Source: Tychonema sp. LEGE 06208 (GTDB lineage Bacteria; Cyanobacteriota; Cyanobacteriia; Cyanobacteriales; Microcoleaceae). From it: a stretch of DNA of 36,854 nt. A program made the position numbers and the translations under genes. Positions 1-8,099 of this stretch are shown here, piece after piece; position 1 is the first letter of the stretch, and each line of letters opens with the position of its first letter. The stretch covers positions 1 through 36,854 of the forward strand of contig NZ_JADEWT010000060.1 of NCBI RefSeq assembly GCF_015207505.1, read 5' to 3'. The notes under the pieces are model-generated. The model was given only the letters and a program-made list of their open reading frames with translations. It did no database searches and was not told the DNA's origin.

Positions 1-861
1 GAGGGGGAGAATGGGGGAGAGGGAGAGCAGATTGTGATTGTTGGGGGTGAGGGAATTGGACATCACAAAGCAGGTGGAGGAGCGGCAATCTATGATTACG
101 CTATGCGGCTGCTGCGATCGAATCTGAGCAGAGAACTCGCACGGGGAGAAAAAATTACTGTCACCCTGATTTTGCCTTCAGGGCGGAAACTGGCCGCCCG
201 CACTTCTAACGCAGCTTTCGGTGTGGTAGAAGGACTTTCGCTGCTGGGTACAACGGGCATTTCTCAACCGCTGAGCGCCCCCGGACAGTTGGAAGTTTAT
301 CGCGAACAACTGCAACAAAAAGCCGAACTGTTTGACACTTTAGTTTTCTGCATCGGCGAAAATGGCTTGGATTTGGCGCGACAACTGGGGATCGATCCGC
401 AGCGGCTGGTGAAAACTGCTAACTGGCTGGGCCCGCTGCTGGTAGAGGCTGGATTTCAGGGCGTGCGATCGATTTTGCTGTTTGGCTATCACGGTAAACT
501 GATGAAATTGGCGGCGGGGATTTTTCACACTCACCACCACCTCGCCGATGGGCGCAGGGAAATTCTCACAGCTTACTGTGCTAAAGCTGGAATGCCCGCC
601 GATGCCTGTTCCGCGATTTTTTCAGCAGCGACGGCCGAAGAGGCTCTCGGGCAACTGCGGGCTTTGGATGGGGCAACTGGTAGCAATTGGGTCGATCGAA
701 TTTACGGTGAGATTAGCCGAGAAATAGACTTGCGATCGGCGGATTGCATTTTTACTCACACTAACCAGCGTATTCCCGTGGGCTCGGTGATGTTTGGGCG
801 CGATCGCAAAATTATTGTTAAAAGTGACATAGGAGATACATTTTTGACACAAATTTGTTAA
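1..861 (+). CDS. cbiD: Cobalt-precorrin-5B C1-methyltransferase CbiD, 5'-partial
   Basis: CbiD acts in the anaerobic branch of cobalamin (corrin ring) synthesis, methylating C1 of cobalt-precorrin-5B with S-adenosylmethionine. The frame is open from base 1, so the N-terminal third lies outside the window; a GTG at 34 is in frame but is internal to the family. Family segments visible are GGEGIG near the start, SNAAFGVVEGLSLLGTTGIS, FCIGENGLDLA, KTANWLGPLLVEAG and the strongly conserved GIFHTHHHLADGRREILTA, followed by GSNWVD and a C-terminal GSVMF stretch typical of cyanobacterial CbiD. The first 30 bases are purine-only apart from one T and one C (GGGGGAGA-like) and read as Glu/Gly/Asn codons. 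In family members this position joins a WGE..EQ motif to the GGEGIG strand, so the tract looks like an in-frame low-complexity expansion in a loop. Function is confident, the 5' end is not visible. Confidence 0.93.
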   Translation, partial: EGENGGEGEQIVIVGGEGIGHHKAGGGAAIYDYAMRLLRSNLSRELARGEKITVTLILPSGRKLAARTSNAAFGVVEGLSLLGTTGISQPLSAPGQLEVYREQLQQKAELFDTLVFCIGENGLDLARQLGIDPQRLVKTANWLGPLLVEAGFQGVRSILLFGYHGKLMKLAAGIFHTHHHLADGRREILTAYCAKAGMPADACSAIFSAATAEEALGQLRALDGATGSNWVDRIYGEISREIDLRSADCIFTHTNQRIPVGSVMFGRDRKIIVKSDIGDTFLTQIC

Positions 862-1196
862 TGTAGTGTGAATATCCCGTAATTCTTTGTAAAAGATAGC
901 TCAGGGATAATATTTAACAAGTAATAATTCTCAGTCCCTAGACCTTGATTATACTGGGTTGCGTCCTGAAGAAATTTCTGATGCAATAGTTTAATTAATT
1001 AGGGTAAGGCTCGAAGTAAATATATGCTTGTCGCAGACCCTATTAATTGACTGACATCGCTGACAGCAATCTAGTATAAATCTTATTTATTCCTAGCGAC
1101 TAAGGGTAGCTCGCTTCCATCAATTTTGGACTCAAGCGGCGACCAATACCTCCGCTACATTCTGCCCAACTAGCAATTAGCAATTACGCAATCACC
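862..1196. other. Intergenic region cbiD-guaA (335 bp)
   Basis: No open frame with a recognisable family was found on either strand. The stretch is AT-rich compared with the genes on both sides and probably carries the leader and promoter of guaA. No tRNA, riboswitch or strong hairpin was recognised. Confidence 0.5.
1051..1080 (+). promoter_or_regulatory. Possible guaA promoter
   Basis: CTGACA (1051-1056) and TATAAA (1075-1080) are separated by 18 bp, which fits a sigma70-type -35/-10 pair, about 110 bp ahead of the guaA start. This is motif matching only; other AT-rich hexamers exist in the same gap. Confidence 0.3.
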
Positions 1197-2810
1197 GTGA
1201 CTACTCAAATAGAAACTGACTCTGACCTCACAAACTCTTCTCTGGGGCAAATAGACCGCCAAATGATCGTGATTCTCGACTTCGGTTCGCAATATTCCGA
1301 ACTGATTGCTCGCCGCATTCGCGAAACTCAAGTATATTCAGAAGTTATTTCTTACCGCACTACTGCAGAACAGTTAAAAGCGATCGCACCTAAAGGAATT
1401 ATTCTGTCAGGAGGGCCGAGTTCTGTATACGATGAAAGAGCTCCCCAATGCGACCCGGAAATTTGGAATTTGGGAATCCCAGTGCTGGGTGTTTGCTACG
1501 GGATGCAGTTGATGGTAAAGCAACTCGGCGGGACAGTTGAGCGGGCTAAGTTGGCGGAATACGGCAAGGCATCGCTATTTATTGACGATCCTACGGATTT
1601 GCTGACAAATGTCGAGGAGGGCAGCACGATGTGGATGAGCCACGGAGACTCCTGTAGCGAGTTGCCGTCGGGTTTTGAGATCCTCGCTCACACGGACAAT
1701 ACTCCGTCTGCTGCTGTGGCTAACCACGAGAAAAGTTTGTACGGCGTTCAGTTTCACCCAGAAGTGGTTCACTCGATCGGCGGACAAGCTTTGATTCGCA
1801 ATTTTGTTTACCATATTTGCGAGTGCGAACCGACTTGGACGACAGCTACTTTTGTCGAGGAAACTATTCGCGAAATTCGTGCCAGGGTGGGAGATCAACG
1901 AGTTTTGTTGGCTCTATCCGGTGGGGTTGATTCTTCGACTTTGGCTTTCTTGCTGCACCAGGCGATCGGCGACCAACTCACTTGTATGTTTATCGACCAA
2001 GGGTTTATGCGGAAGCAGGAACCGGAACGGTTGGTGAAATTATTTCAAGAGCAATTCCACATTCCGGTGCAGTACGTTCAAGCTCGCAGTCGCTTTTTGG
2101 CTAAGCTTGAAGGTGTTACCGATCCTGAAGTAAAACGCAAGCGGATCGGTCACGAATTTATCAGTGTATTTGAAGAAGAATCGAAGCGCCTCGGCCCTTT
2201 TGATTACCTCGCCCAAGGTACTCTTTACCCAGATGTGATTGAATCTGCTGACACGAATGTAGACCCGAAAAGCGGCGAACGAGTTGCTGTTAAAATTAAA
2301 AGTCACCACAATGTGGGCGGGTTGCCTAAAGATTTGTGCTTTAAGTTGATCGAACCGCTGCGAAAGTTGTTCAAGGATGAGGTGCGAAAAGTCGGCCGGT
2401 CGATCGGGCTTCCCGAAGAAATCGTCAACCGACAACCTTTCCCGGGCCCGGGATTGGCGATTCGGATTATAGGAGAAGTTACCGCAGAGAGACTAAATAT
2501 TTTGCGAGATGCTGACTTCATAGTTCGCCAAGAAATTAACCGCCACGGATTGTACGGCGAACTTTGGCAAGCTTTTGCAGTTTTGCTACCGATTCGCAGT
2601 GTAGGGGTGATGGGCGATCAGCGCACCTATGCTTACCCGATCGTTCTGCGATTTATCACAAGTGAAGACGGGATGACGGCTGATTGGGCGCGGGTTCCTT
2701 ACGATTTGTTGGAACTGATCTCGAATCGGATTGTGAATGAGGTTAAGGGGGTGAACCGGGTGGTTTACGATATTACTTCTAAGCCGCCTGGTACGATCGA
2801 GTGGGAGTGA
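1197..2810 (+). CDS. guaA: GMP synthase (glutamine-hydrolysing)
   Basis: Converts XMP to GMP with ATP and glutamine, the last step of guanine nucleotide synthesis, in the cytoplasm. The 537-residue protein has the usual order: class I glutamine amidotransferase domain ([16 protein letters not shown] at about 28-43, nucleophile Cys100 in GVCYGMQ, His187/Glu189 in VQFHPEV), then the ATP pyrophosphatase domain with the P-loop SGGVDSS at 241-247, then the dimerisation domain ending in the family signature [13 protein letters not shown]. The GTG at 1197 is chosen because cyanobacterial GuaA proteins carry a leader of about 20-30 residues starting MTTQI; the next ATG (1263) would remove it. All catalytic residues are intact. 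It is transcribed alone; the nearest gene downstream starts 157 bp away beyond repeats. Confidence 0.97.
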   Translation: MTTQIETDSDLTNSSLGQIDRQMIVILDFGSQYSELIARRIRETQVYSEVISYRTTAEQLKAIAPKGIILSGGPSSVYDERAPQCDPEIWNLGIPVLGVCYGMQLMVKQLGGTVERAKLAEYGKASLFIDDPTDLLTNVEEGSTMWMSHGDSCSELPSGFEILAHTDNTPSAAVANHEKSLYGVQFHPEVVHSIGGQALIRNFVYHICECEPTWTTATFVEETIREIRARVGDQRVLLALSGGVDSSTLAFLLHQAIGDQLTCMFIDQGFMRKQEPERLVKLFQEQFHIPVQYVQARSRFLAKLEGVTDPEVKRKRIGHEFISVFEEESKRLGPFDYLAQGTLYPDVIESADTNVDPKSGERVAVKIKSHHNVGGLPKDLCFKLIEPLRKLFKDEVRKVGRSIGLPEEIVNRQPFPGPGLAIRIIGEVTAERLNILRDADFIVRQEINRHGLYGELWQAFAVLLPIRSVGVMGDQRTYAYPIVLRFITSEDGMTADWARVPYDLLELISNRIVNEVKGVNRVVYDITSKPPGTIEWE

Positions 2811-2815
2811 TACTA

Positions 2816-2843
2816 TTTTCGATTTTCGATTTTTGATTTTCGA
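2816..2843. repeat. Heptanucleotide tandem repeat (TTTTCGA)x4
   Basis: Four 7-bp units, three TTTTCGA and one TTTTTGA, directly after the guaA stop codon. This is the short tandemly repeated repetitive (STRR) type known from filamentous cyanobacteria. Confidence 0.8.
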
Positions 2844-2858
2844 TTTGGATAGATGCCG

Positions 2859-2893
2859 TGTGTAAGTCCTGTGTTAATTACAGGACTTACACA
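2859..2893. repeat. Perfect 14-bp inverted repeat downstream of guaA
   Basis: TGTGTAAGTCCTGT (2859-2872) is followed by a 7-nt loop and its exact reverse complement ACAGGACTTACACA (2880-2893). There is no T-run after the stem, so it is not a canonical intrinsic terminator, although a hairpin of this strength could still end guaA transcription or protect its mRNA. The AGGACTTAC core is the kind of palindrome dispersed through filamentous cyanobacterial genomes, as a MITE or relative of insertion-sequence ends; this last point is from general knowledge. Confidence 0.75.
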
Positions 2894-2937
2894 GAAAATT
2901 TATCTCTCAACTGCGTCGCCCCGAACAAAGTTGAAGG

Positions 2938-2958
2938 GTCAACTGTCAACTGTCAACT
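2938..2958. repeat. Heptamer tandem repeat (GTCAACT)x3
   Basis: Three exact copies of a 7-bp unit immediately upstream of the Uma2 gene; STRR-like. It sits where the ribosome binding site and promoter of the gene would be expected. Confidence 0.75.
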
Positions 2959-2967
2959 GTGTTGCAT

Positions 2968-3627
2968 ATGGTGACTACTCCTCTATTATTAAATGCACCC
3001 CGAGCGATCGGCGAAAAACGGGTAATTTTCCACAACTTGAATTGGCAAGCCTATCAGCAAATTGTCCGTGCAATTGGCGAGAGTCGCTCTGCCCATTTTA
3101 CCTACGATCGCGGCACTTTAGAAATTACGATGCCTTTAGAAGAACATGAATTTTACCGAGAATTGATCGGACGTTTTATTTATTTCTTAGTCGCTGAACT
3201 CGGTTTAAAAATTAAAACGATGGGTTCGACAACGCTCGATCGGGAAGATTTGGATCGGGGTGCAGAACCGGATAATGCTTACTACATCCAGAACCAACCG
3301 CTAGTGGCAGGAAAAACGGTAAATTTGCAGCAAGATCCGCCACCAGATTTAGTAGTAGAAATCGATATTACGCACACAGATATCAAGAAACTGGAACTTT
3401 ATGCCAGTATGGGAGTTCCTGAATTTTGGCGTTTTAACGGGCGGGTTTGGCGCATCTATCAACTTCAAGGCGAAGAATATCAAGAAGTTGAAATTAGCCC
3501 GACTTTTCTCCAAGTTCCCAAAATAAAACTCTATGAATTTCTAGCCCAAGCGCAGGAAGATGAGGTTGGCGCAGAACAAACTTTACGGCAATGGATACGT
3601 CAAGAAAATGAACTAGATAGAACTTAG
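2968..3627 (+). CDS. Uma2 family (DUF820) predicted restriction-endonuclease-fold protein
   Basis: A 219-residue member of the Uma2/DUF820 family, greatly expanded in cyanobacteria, with a PD-(D/E)XK nuclease fold and no settled function. Visible family features are the N-terminal W..Y..I motif, E-F-Y-R-E-L at the helix before the core, the acidic strand AEPDNAYYI, and DLVVEIDITHTDIKKLELYASMGVPEFWR, which holds the D...ExD-type active-site residues and the conserved Y..MGVPEFW. The start is the ATG at 2968; a GTG at 2959 is in frame but falls in the tandem repeat. It appears complete and intact, unlike the two Uma2-type remnants at 5007 and 28930. Confidence 0.85.
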   Translation: MVTTPLLLNAPRAIGEKRVIFHNLNWQAYQQIVRAIGESRSAHFTYDRGTLEITMPLEEHEFYRELIGRFIYFLVAELGLKIKTMGSTTLDREDLDRGAEPDNAYYIQNQPLVAGKTVNLQQDPPPDLVVEIDITHTDIKKLELYASMGVPEFWRFNGRVWRIYQLQGEEYQEVEISPTFLQVPKIKLYEFLAQAQEDEVGAEQTLRQWIRQENELDRT

Positions 3628-3652
3628 AACGAAGAGATACTTCAAACTCTGT

Positions 3653-4278
3653 TTAATTGCGATCGCTCGTTTCAGCATCCAGCAGCAATTCGCACTGTTG
3701 AAACACGTAATTGATAACGGCAAAAAGTTTGTCTAATTCTTGAATCGTATAAAACATTTGATTGCGAGTAAAAACATTAGATTTGAGTTTGCCAAACTGC
3801 CATACTTCCCCATTAGATACAATTCCAAATATTTCTTGCTCTGAATTTTCATTTAGTCGCTGTGCCGCAATCATTTCAGCCAAACACTGCGCCCATCCAT
3901 TTTCAAAGTTATCTTGTTTGGCTTCAACTAATAGAAAGTAAGGTTGTTCAAAAACAACTTTTCCTAATGAAGAACGTTTAGCTAAAATATATTCAGGAAA
4001 TCCTGAAAGATATTGGTCGCAGGTGAGAGATTGATGGCTCACAAAACAAATCCGCTGTAATAGTGCTTCCAAACTTCTTTGAGCACTGGATAAATCAAAT
4101 TTTCGCCAACTGCCAATTCAGAATTGTCAACCACTCCTTCTCGCATAGTAAATTCCAAATCTTCTCGAAAATAATCGGAGACATGAAACTCTGTTTCTAC
4201 TATGAAATTTGATTCGGTGTAGGTAACTTGAAATTCTTTGAGGACTGAACTGACGGTTTTGTAAGCGCTGGAGGGCAT
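3653..4278 (-). pseudogene. Frameshifted conserved cyanobacterial protein (nuclease-like)
   Basis: Two overlapping minus-strand frames together make one protein of about 208 residues. The 5' part starts at the ATG at 4278, preceded by GGAGG at good spacing, and encodes AYKTVSSVLKEFQVTYTE...ENLIYPVLKEVWKHY up to TGA at 4039-4041. The 3' part continues in the +1 frame with SHQSLTCDQYLSGFPEYILAK...FLLVEAKQDNF.NGWAQCLAEM and ends at 3653. Joining the parts needs one base (TGAGCC instead of TGGAGCC, giving WSHQSL), so a single deletion in the third quarter of the TGG codon region is the simplest explanation. The YFLLVEAKQDNFE stretch looks like the E.K part of a PD-(D/E)XK-like core. The family itself is of unknown function. 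A sequencing error cannot be excluded. Confidence 0.7.
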
Positions 4279-4465
4279 AATAACCTCCAAAATTGAGGTG
4301 GCGTATTTTATAGAGATGATTTTAGCACGGGGAAAGGGCGATCGCTTTTGATAAGATGGGGTAGTGGAAGAAGTGGCTGTATTAAATTGTGCAACAATCT
4401 AGAAATTTTTGACGAGTTGCAGTTAAGCTCGTTGGGATAAACGACAAACAACTGAGGTAAAACTC

Positions 4466-4948
4466 ATGGTAAAAATTCAAGCGATCGCTTGGGCAACAGT
4501 TTGCACTTTACCGCTTTCTTTATCTCTATCGTTTGCAGCTTGGGCAGACAAACCAAACCAGCCGTGTCAAGCTAATTTAGATAGCAGTAAGGGAATTGAC
4601 GACGAGGTGAACAACTGTCCAATAACCGTGGGGCAGTTTTCGATTCGGGGAACCTTTTCTAACTCAAAGTGGCAAGCTTCTTTTTGGGCGTGGGAACCAG
4701 CTTATTACATCCTTTACGTTAAAAACGAACAAGATGGTAGTAAGATTAACCTAACAGGTTTTGATGTTAAGGGTACGACAAGCAGACCGCAGTACCGCTT
4801 CACCGATCGCGATCGGGGTATTACCTATATTGTAACTTTCCAATATTCAGACCGGAACGCGATTCGATTGGAAATTTATAAAAATAATGTGGCGATTGTC
4901 AATGAATTGCTAGTACGGGAGTCAGACAAACTAATCGGCGGGCCGTGA
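4466..4948 (+). CDS. Small secreted protein of unknown function
   Basis: 160 residues beginning with a clear Sec signal peptide: MVKIQAI, a hydrophobic stretch rich in Ala/Leu/Ser, and an AWA-D cleavage site near residue 27. The mature part has two Cys early (in QPCQ and NNCPI), which could form one disulfide, and is otherwise predicted beta-rich with many aromatic residues (WQASFWAWEPAYYILYVK). The ATG at 4466 has GAGGTAAAA upstream. I do not recognise the family. It stands alone between a decayed gene and a Uma2 relic, and no operon partner is visible. Confidence 0.7.
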   Translation: MVKIQAIAWATVCTLPLSLSLSFAAWADKPNQPCQANLDSSKGIDDEVNNCPITVGQFSIRGTFSNSKWQASFWAWEPAYYILYVKNEQDGSKINLTGFDVKGTTSRPQYRFTDRDRGITYIVTFQYSDRNAIRLEIYKNNVAIVNELLVRESDKLIGGP

Positions 4949-5006
4949 TAAAAATTCGAGCGATGTCTTCTGTTGAGGTTGTGGTTTAGGCGAATTAGTC
5001 AACCTC

Positions 5007-5102
5007 TCACTCTTGTTCAAAGCTAACACCTTCATACAGCAGGTCGATCGCACATTCAAACTCAATGCTTGCTAGGGCGAGATCCTCTCCAGCTTTATAC
5101 AC
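5007..5102 (-). pseudogene. C-terminal relic of a Uma2 family gene
   Basis: Read on the minus strand, this stretch encodes VYKAGEDLALASIEFECAI then DLLYEGVSFEQE and a stop. It matches the C-terminal end of Uma2/DUF820 proteins (Y.aGe...L.SIe.e.aI..LYegV), compare VVYGAADRAIFQSIQLDVAI at the end of the gene at 29029. Nothing upstream in this frame belongs to the family, so only about 31 codons survive. The rest of the 4949-5213 gap shows no gene. Confidence 0.6.
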
Positions 5103-5213
5103 ATAATATAGTAAATATAGTAGCCGTTTTTTGCAAGTGCATAAGATAGGCGATCGTCCTTGGTGAGATGGGTGGGAGAGGGGCGATCGCTTTTAGTAAA
5201 AAGAGCGATCGGG

Positions 5214-7499
5214 CTACTCCAGACGATCGTATTTTTTGATATTGCCATTTTTTACCTCTGTAATTCTGAGTTTTACAATATCTCCAATAGCAAATGAAAC
5301 AGACTTTTTATAAAAATCTTCTGTCTTCCCAAGCTTTGAGCCATAGACCTCATAGGTAATCGTAGTCTTGGTTTTTTTACTGTCTATAACTTTAGTTGCA
5401 ATATCTAAAACTTTAGCTTCTACAATTTGACCATCAGAAAATTTATTAGCGTCGTCAGATTGAGAAACTTCTGTAGCTGATGAAGTGGTCATGATGGATG
5501 ATTCCTGGTTGTAGGGATGTATAGAAGCTCGTAGAGTAGGGCGATTATTTCCTTGCTTTTGTATTATTACCTGCAATGGTGTAGGTAGTACGCGCCGAGT
5601 TTTATACTCATTCGGATCGCCGTCTAATGGTTGTTTTTGGCGTTCAATTTCCATGTAACGTGTTTTATCTGTCGAAGGGCTATCTTGCCAACTCAGCATT
5701 GCTAAAAGCATTTGAATACGCTCAATATCCCTGAACTTTCCAGTCTGCCGAATCTTTTCTAGCACATAATTTTCAAAAAGTATTGGATAATCTAGGTTGT
5801 CTTCAAACTCTTCGCCAATTGCCCAATTAAGACCGTCGAATAAGCTGCTATAGCGTCGGTTGCGCTTGCTAAGATACAATTTTGACTCAATCTTGACTGC
5901 TCCCATTCCCAAAGGTTTTCCCATCCCTAATGACAGGCGATATTTTTCATTTTTAGCAATATCAAGCACCCATAATAACGCCCCAAGTTCTACATGAGTC
6001 AAATTGTCAAAGTAAATAGTGAATTGAAAATCAACTCCAGGCTTTATTGGCTTAATTTCGGTTTTTTGCGTATCCGAAACATGATTGGGATTTTCATGTT
6101 TAATTGCCGGAGATGAGCCTTTATGCCAGTAGAGCTTGTGTCCGCGGATAATAGTGTCTTCATCTGGCTTACTAGCATAGTGTTTCAAATCGTTTTTAGC
6201 ATGACTGGTTTGAACTAAGTAGTGTTGAAAAGTGGTTGGTTTAGGACTGGCAAGAATCTTAGGTGTGATTGTGTTGCCAGTTAACCATATATCGTCACGG
6301 GTAGTTTGTTTACAAATGGCCTCACTGATAAATACTCTCCCACAACGGGCTTTGGCTTGTTCTTCTCCTGCTTGTTTATCTTTAATAAAGCCAAAAATAG
6401 CATCAGCCAAGTCTATTTTATCAGACTTACCTAAACCATAAGGAATAAAATCAACTGCTGAAGCAGCTTTTCCATCACCTTGATGAGAATATGGAATGCG
6501 AAAATTAGGACTGTGACCGAATAAAGTTATAACCTTTTCATTTTGTTGTGGCTGACAGTAAAAGATAGGCAAACTATCTTGTAAAACTCCTAAATTACTA
6601 TCAAACGGATTCGACTTTTGAAAGTCAGTAAGTGCATCGCAGTAATGCTCAACAGCAATAGGGTCAATTTCTAGTCTATTTGGACTTGGACTCTGCTGAA
6701 ATACTATACAATGATTGCGGCGGGTGGTTTTCTTAGAAGAGTCATCACTTTGTTTCATATTACCGCTGCTGACTAACATCCCGTTATTCATTGGATGAGT
6801 ATTAGGCGGGCTAACATCCTCTGCGAAATAACGGTTATTCTTGTTTTTATTGATATTCTTAAAGCTAACGGGGATGTGCTGAGGTAAATATCCCGGCTCA
6901 TCCATTTTGATTAATTTAGGAAAATCAACAGTTGACAAATCTTCCTCTTTAACCCAAGCAAATGTAACGCCTTTGAGAGATTTTGCTGGACAAACAAACC
7001 AGCGCTCGCCTTCTTTTTTTAGATAACCAGCCTTGACCTTTTGAGGATTTATATATTTCTTGTATGCTTGAGCTAAAGAATCATCATTTTCAGTAGTAGC
7101 AACGGCCCGAAAGAAAAAATGTTGCCGATCCGATACTCGCTCTATCTTGCTAAAACTAATAATTTCAACAAGCGTTCGTAGCATTCCGCGCAAGCTACTA
7201 CCAGGAATGACAGGCTGTTGAGTTTCAGCAGTTGGATTGGTGTAGAAGAAGTCTGGCAAGTCTTTAGCTTCTTTGCCATCTTTAAATTCTTCTGTCGTTA
7301 ATCCGCAGCGAATGTATAGAGGTGATGAAGTAGTTAAAGTACAGTCAATTTTTCCCGTGTGACGCTTTGGATCGTAGCAGTTGCTTTTGGGCAGATAATC
7401 TTCAGTCACTTCTACCACTCGATCGGGTAGTTCGACAAAATTGTAAGGCGCGATCGCCTGCCGATTTTCTGGTATTTGTCTCAAATGTTTAGGAGCCAT
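5214..7499 (-). CDS. Type III-D CRISPR RAMP, Cas7-insertion subunit (TIGR03986 type)
   Basis: Last gene of the CRISPR operon, 761 residues. In type III-D complexes this subunit is one of the Cas7-like backbone proteins that hold the crRNA and target RNA. Evidence: the N-terminal IAPYNFVELPDRVVEV and HTGKIDCTLTTSSPLYI segments typical of TIGR03986 RAMPs, the RAMP turn IPGSSLRGMLR at 98-108, and a glycine-rich RAMP loop LSLGMGKPLGMGAVKI at 522-537. About 400 residues separate these two halves of the ferredoxin fold, which is the large insertion. Asp83 (PDFF) lies about 17 residues before PGSS, near where Csm3 keeps its catalytic Asp, but the alignment is loose. Residues 689-760 look like an OB/S1-type beta-barrel tail. 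It starts 18 bp after csx19, so it is translated from the same message. Confidence 0.85.
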   Translation of the reverse strand: MAPKHLRQIPENRQAIAPYNFVELPDRVVEVTEDYLPKSNCYDPKRHTGKIDCTLTTSSPLYIRCGLTTEEFKDGKEAKDLPDFFYTNPTAETQQPVIPGSSLRGMLRTLVEIISFSKIERVSDRQHFFFRAVATTENDDSLAQAYKKYINPQKVKAGYLKKEGERWFVCPAKSLKGVTFAWVKEEDLSTVDFPKLIKMDEPGYLPQHIPVSFKNINKNKNNRYFAEDVSPPNTHPMNNGMLVSSGNMKQSDDSSKKTTRRNHCIVFQQSPSPNRLEIDPIAVEHYCDALTDFQKSNPFDSNLGVLQDSLPIFYCQPQQNEKVITLFGHSPNFRIPYSHQGDGKAASAVDFIPYGLGKSDKIDLADAIFGFIKDKQAGEEQAKARCGRVFISEAICKQTTRDDIWLTGNTITPKILASPKPTTFQHYLVQTSHAKNDLKHYASKPDEDTIIRGHKLYWHKGSSPAIKHENPNHVSDTQKTEIKPIKPGVDFQFTIYFDNLTHVELGALLWVLDIAKNEKYRLSLGMGKPLGMGAVKIESKLYLSKRNRRYSSLFDGLNWAIGEEFEDNLDYPILFENYVLEKIRQTGKFRDIERIQMLLAMLSWQDSPSTDKTRYMEIERQKQPLDGDPNEYKTRRVLPTPLQVIIQKQGNNRPTLRASIHPYNQESSIMTTSSATEVSQSDDANKFSDGQIVEAKVLDIATKVIDSKKTKTTITYEVYGSKLGKTEDFYKKSVSFAIGDIVKLRITEVKNGNIKKYDRLE

Positions 7500-7517
7500 A
7501 GTAAATCCTCAATATTT

Positions 7518-8099
7518 CTAGTTTTTCTGAGTTTTTAAATCAACAAGACGGCTGAGATATATCCGAGCTATACCTGTATCATCAGAAGTAATGTAGTGAT
7601 GTACAAGAAGACGAACCGGACGTTTTTTCCCATCTTTATCAAAAGTAATACCTGTTAATGGTACGGCGTGTCTGAGTCCCTGAGAACCATCAGAAAGTAA
7701 GGTAAAGCCTTCTCTCTCTTTTCCATGCGTTCCATAGAGAATTTGGGTTTCTGTGATTTTATCCTCTTCTGACTTACCAATGAAACGGCATTTCCACTTC
7801 ACTCCACTCTGCCAAAGGAATATTTCACCATTTTTACCAAATACACGACATTGTTGCAATGTCAATAACCGTAGCTTGGGAAAGCAAACATGAAAATTAG
7901 GTTTGTGAAATATCTTTTCAGCAGTGGTGAGTTTCCAATTATTTAACTCATCAAAACGACCCCAAATTACCCCATCATCAGCATGACCTAACAAATAAGG
8001 TAGTTGATAAGACTTGGCTTGCTCCTCTAGCCAACTGCATAACTCATCGTCATTAACGAATTCTTTAGTTTGAGATGAACAATCCATCGCATCCTTCAT
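7518..8099 (-). CDS. csx19: CRISPR-associated protein Csx19 (TIGR03984 type)
   Basis: 193 residues, lying between the double-Cas7 and the Cas7-insertion genes, exactly where Csx19 sits in type III-D loci. In the structurally characterised III-Dv complex Csx19 is a small accessory subunit of the effector. Visible features: acidic N terminus, LPYLLGHADDGVIWGRF (residues about 34-50), a mid-protein RLLTLQQCRVFG and WKCRFIG strand pair, and a C-terminal RLLVHHYITSDDTGIARIYLSRLVDL. The beta-rich pattern and length fit TIGR03984. The ATG (8099) overlaps the stop of the upstream gene in ATGA, indicating translational coupling; a second ATG lies four codons in. The identification rests on length, pattern and position and is somewhat less sure than its neighbours. 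Confidence 0.75.
   Translation of the reverse strand: MKDAMDCSSQTKEFVNDDELCSWLEEQAKSYQLPYLLGHADDGVIWGRFDELNNWKLTTAEKIFHKPNFHVCFPKLRLLTLQQCRVFGKNGEIFLWQSGVKWKCRFIGKSEEDKITETQILYGTHGKEREGFTLLSDGSQGLRHAVPLTGITFDKDGKKRPVRLLVHHYITSDDTGIARIYLSRLVDLKTQKN

Noticed and set aside
2853..3149. 98-codon plus-strand open frame overlapping the Uma2 start
   Set aside because: It starts inside the hairpin, overlaps a gene with clear family match in another frame and shows no motif.
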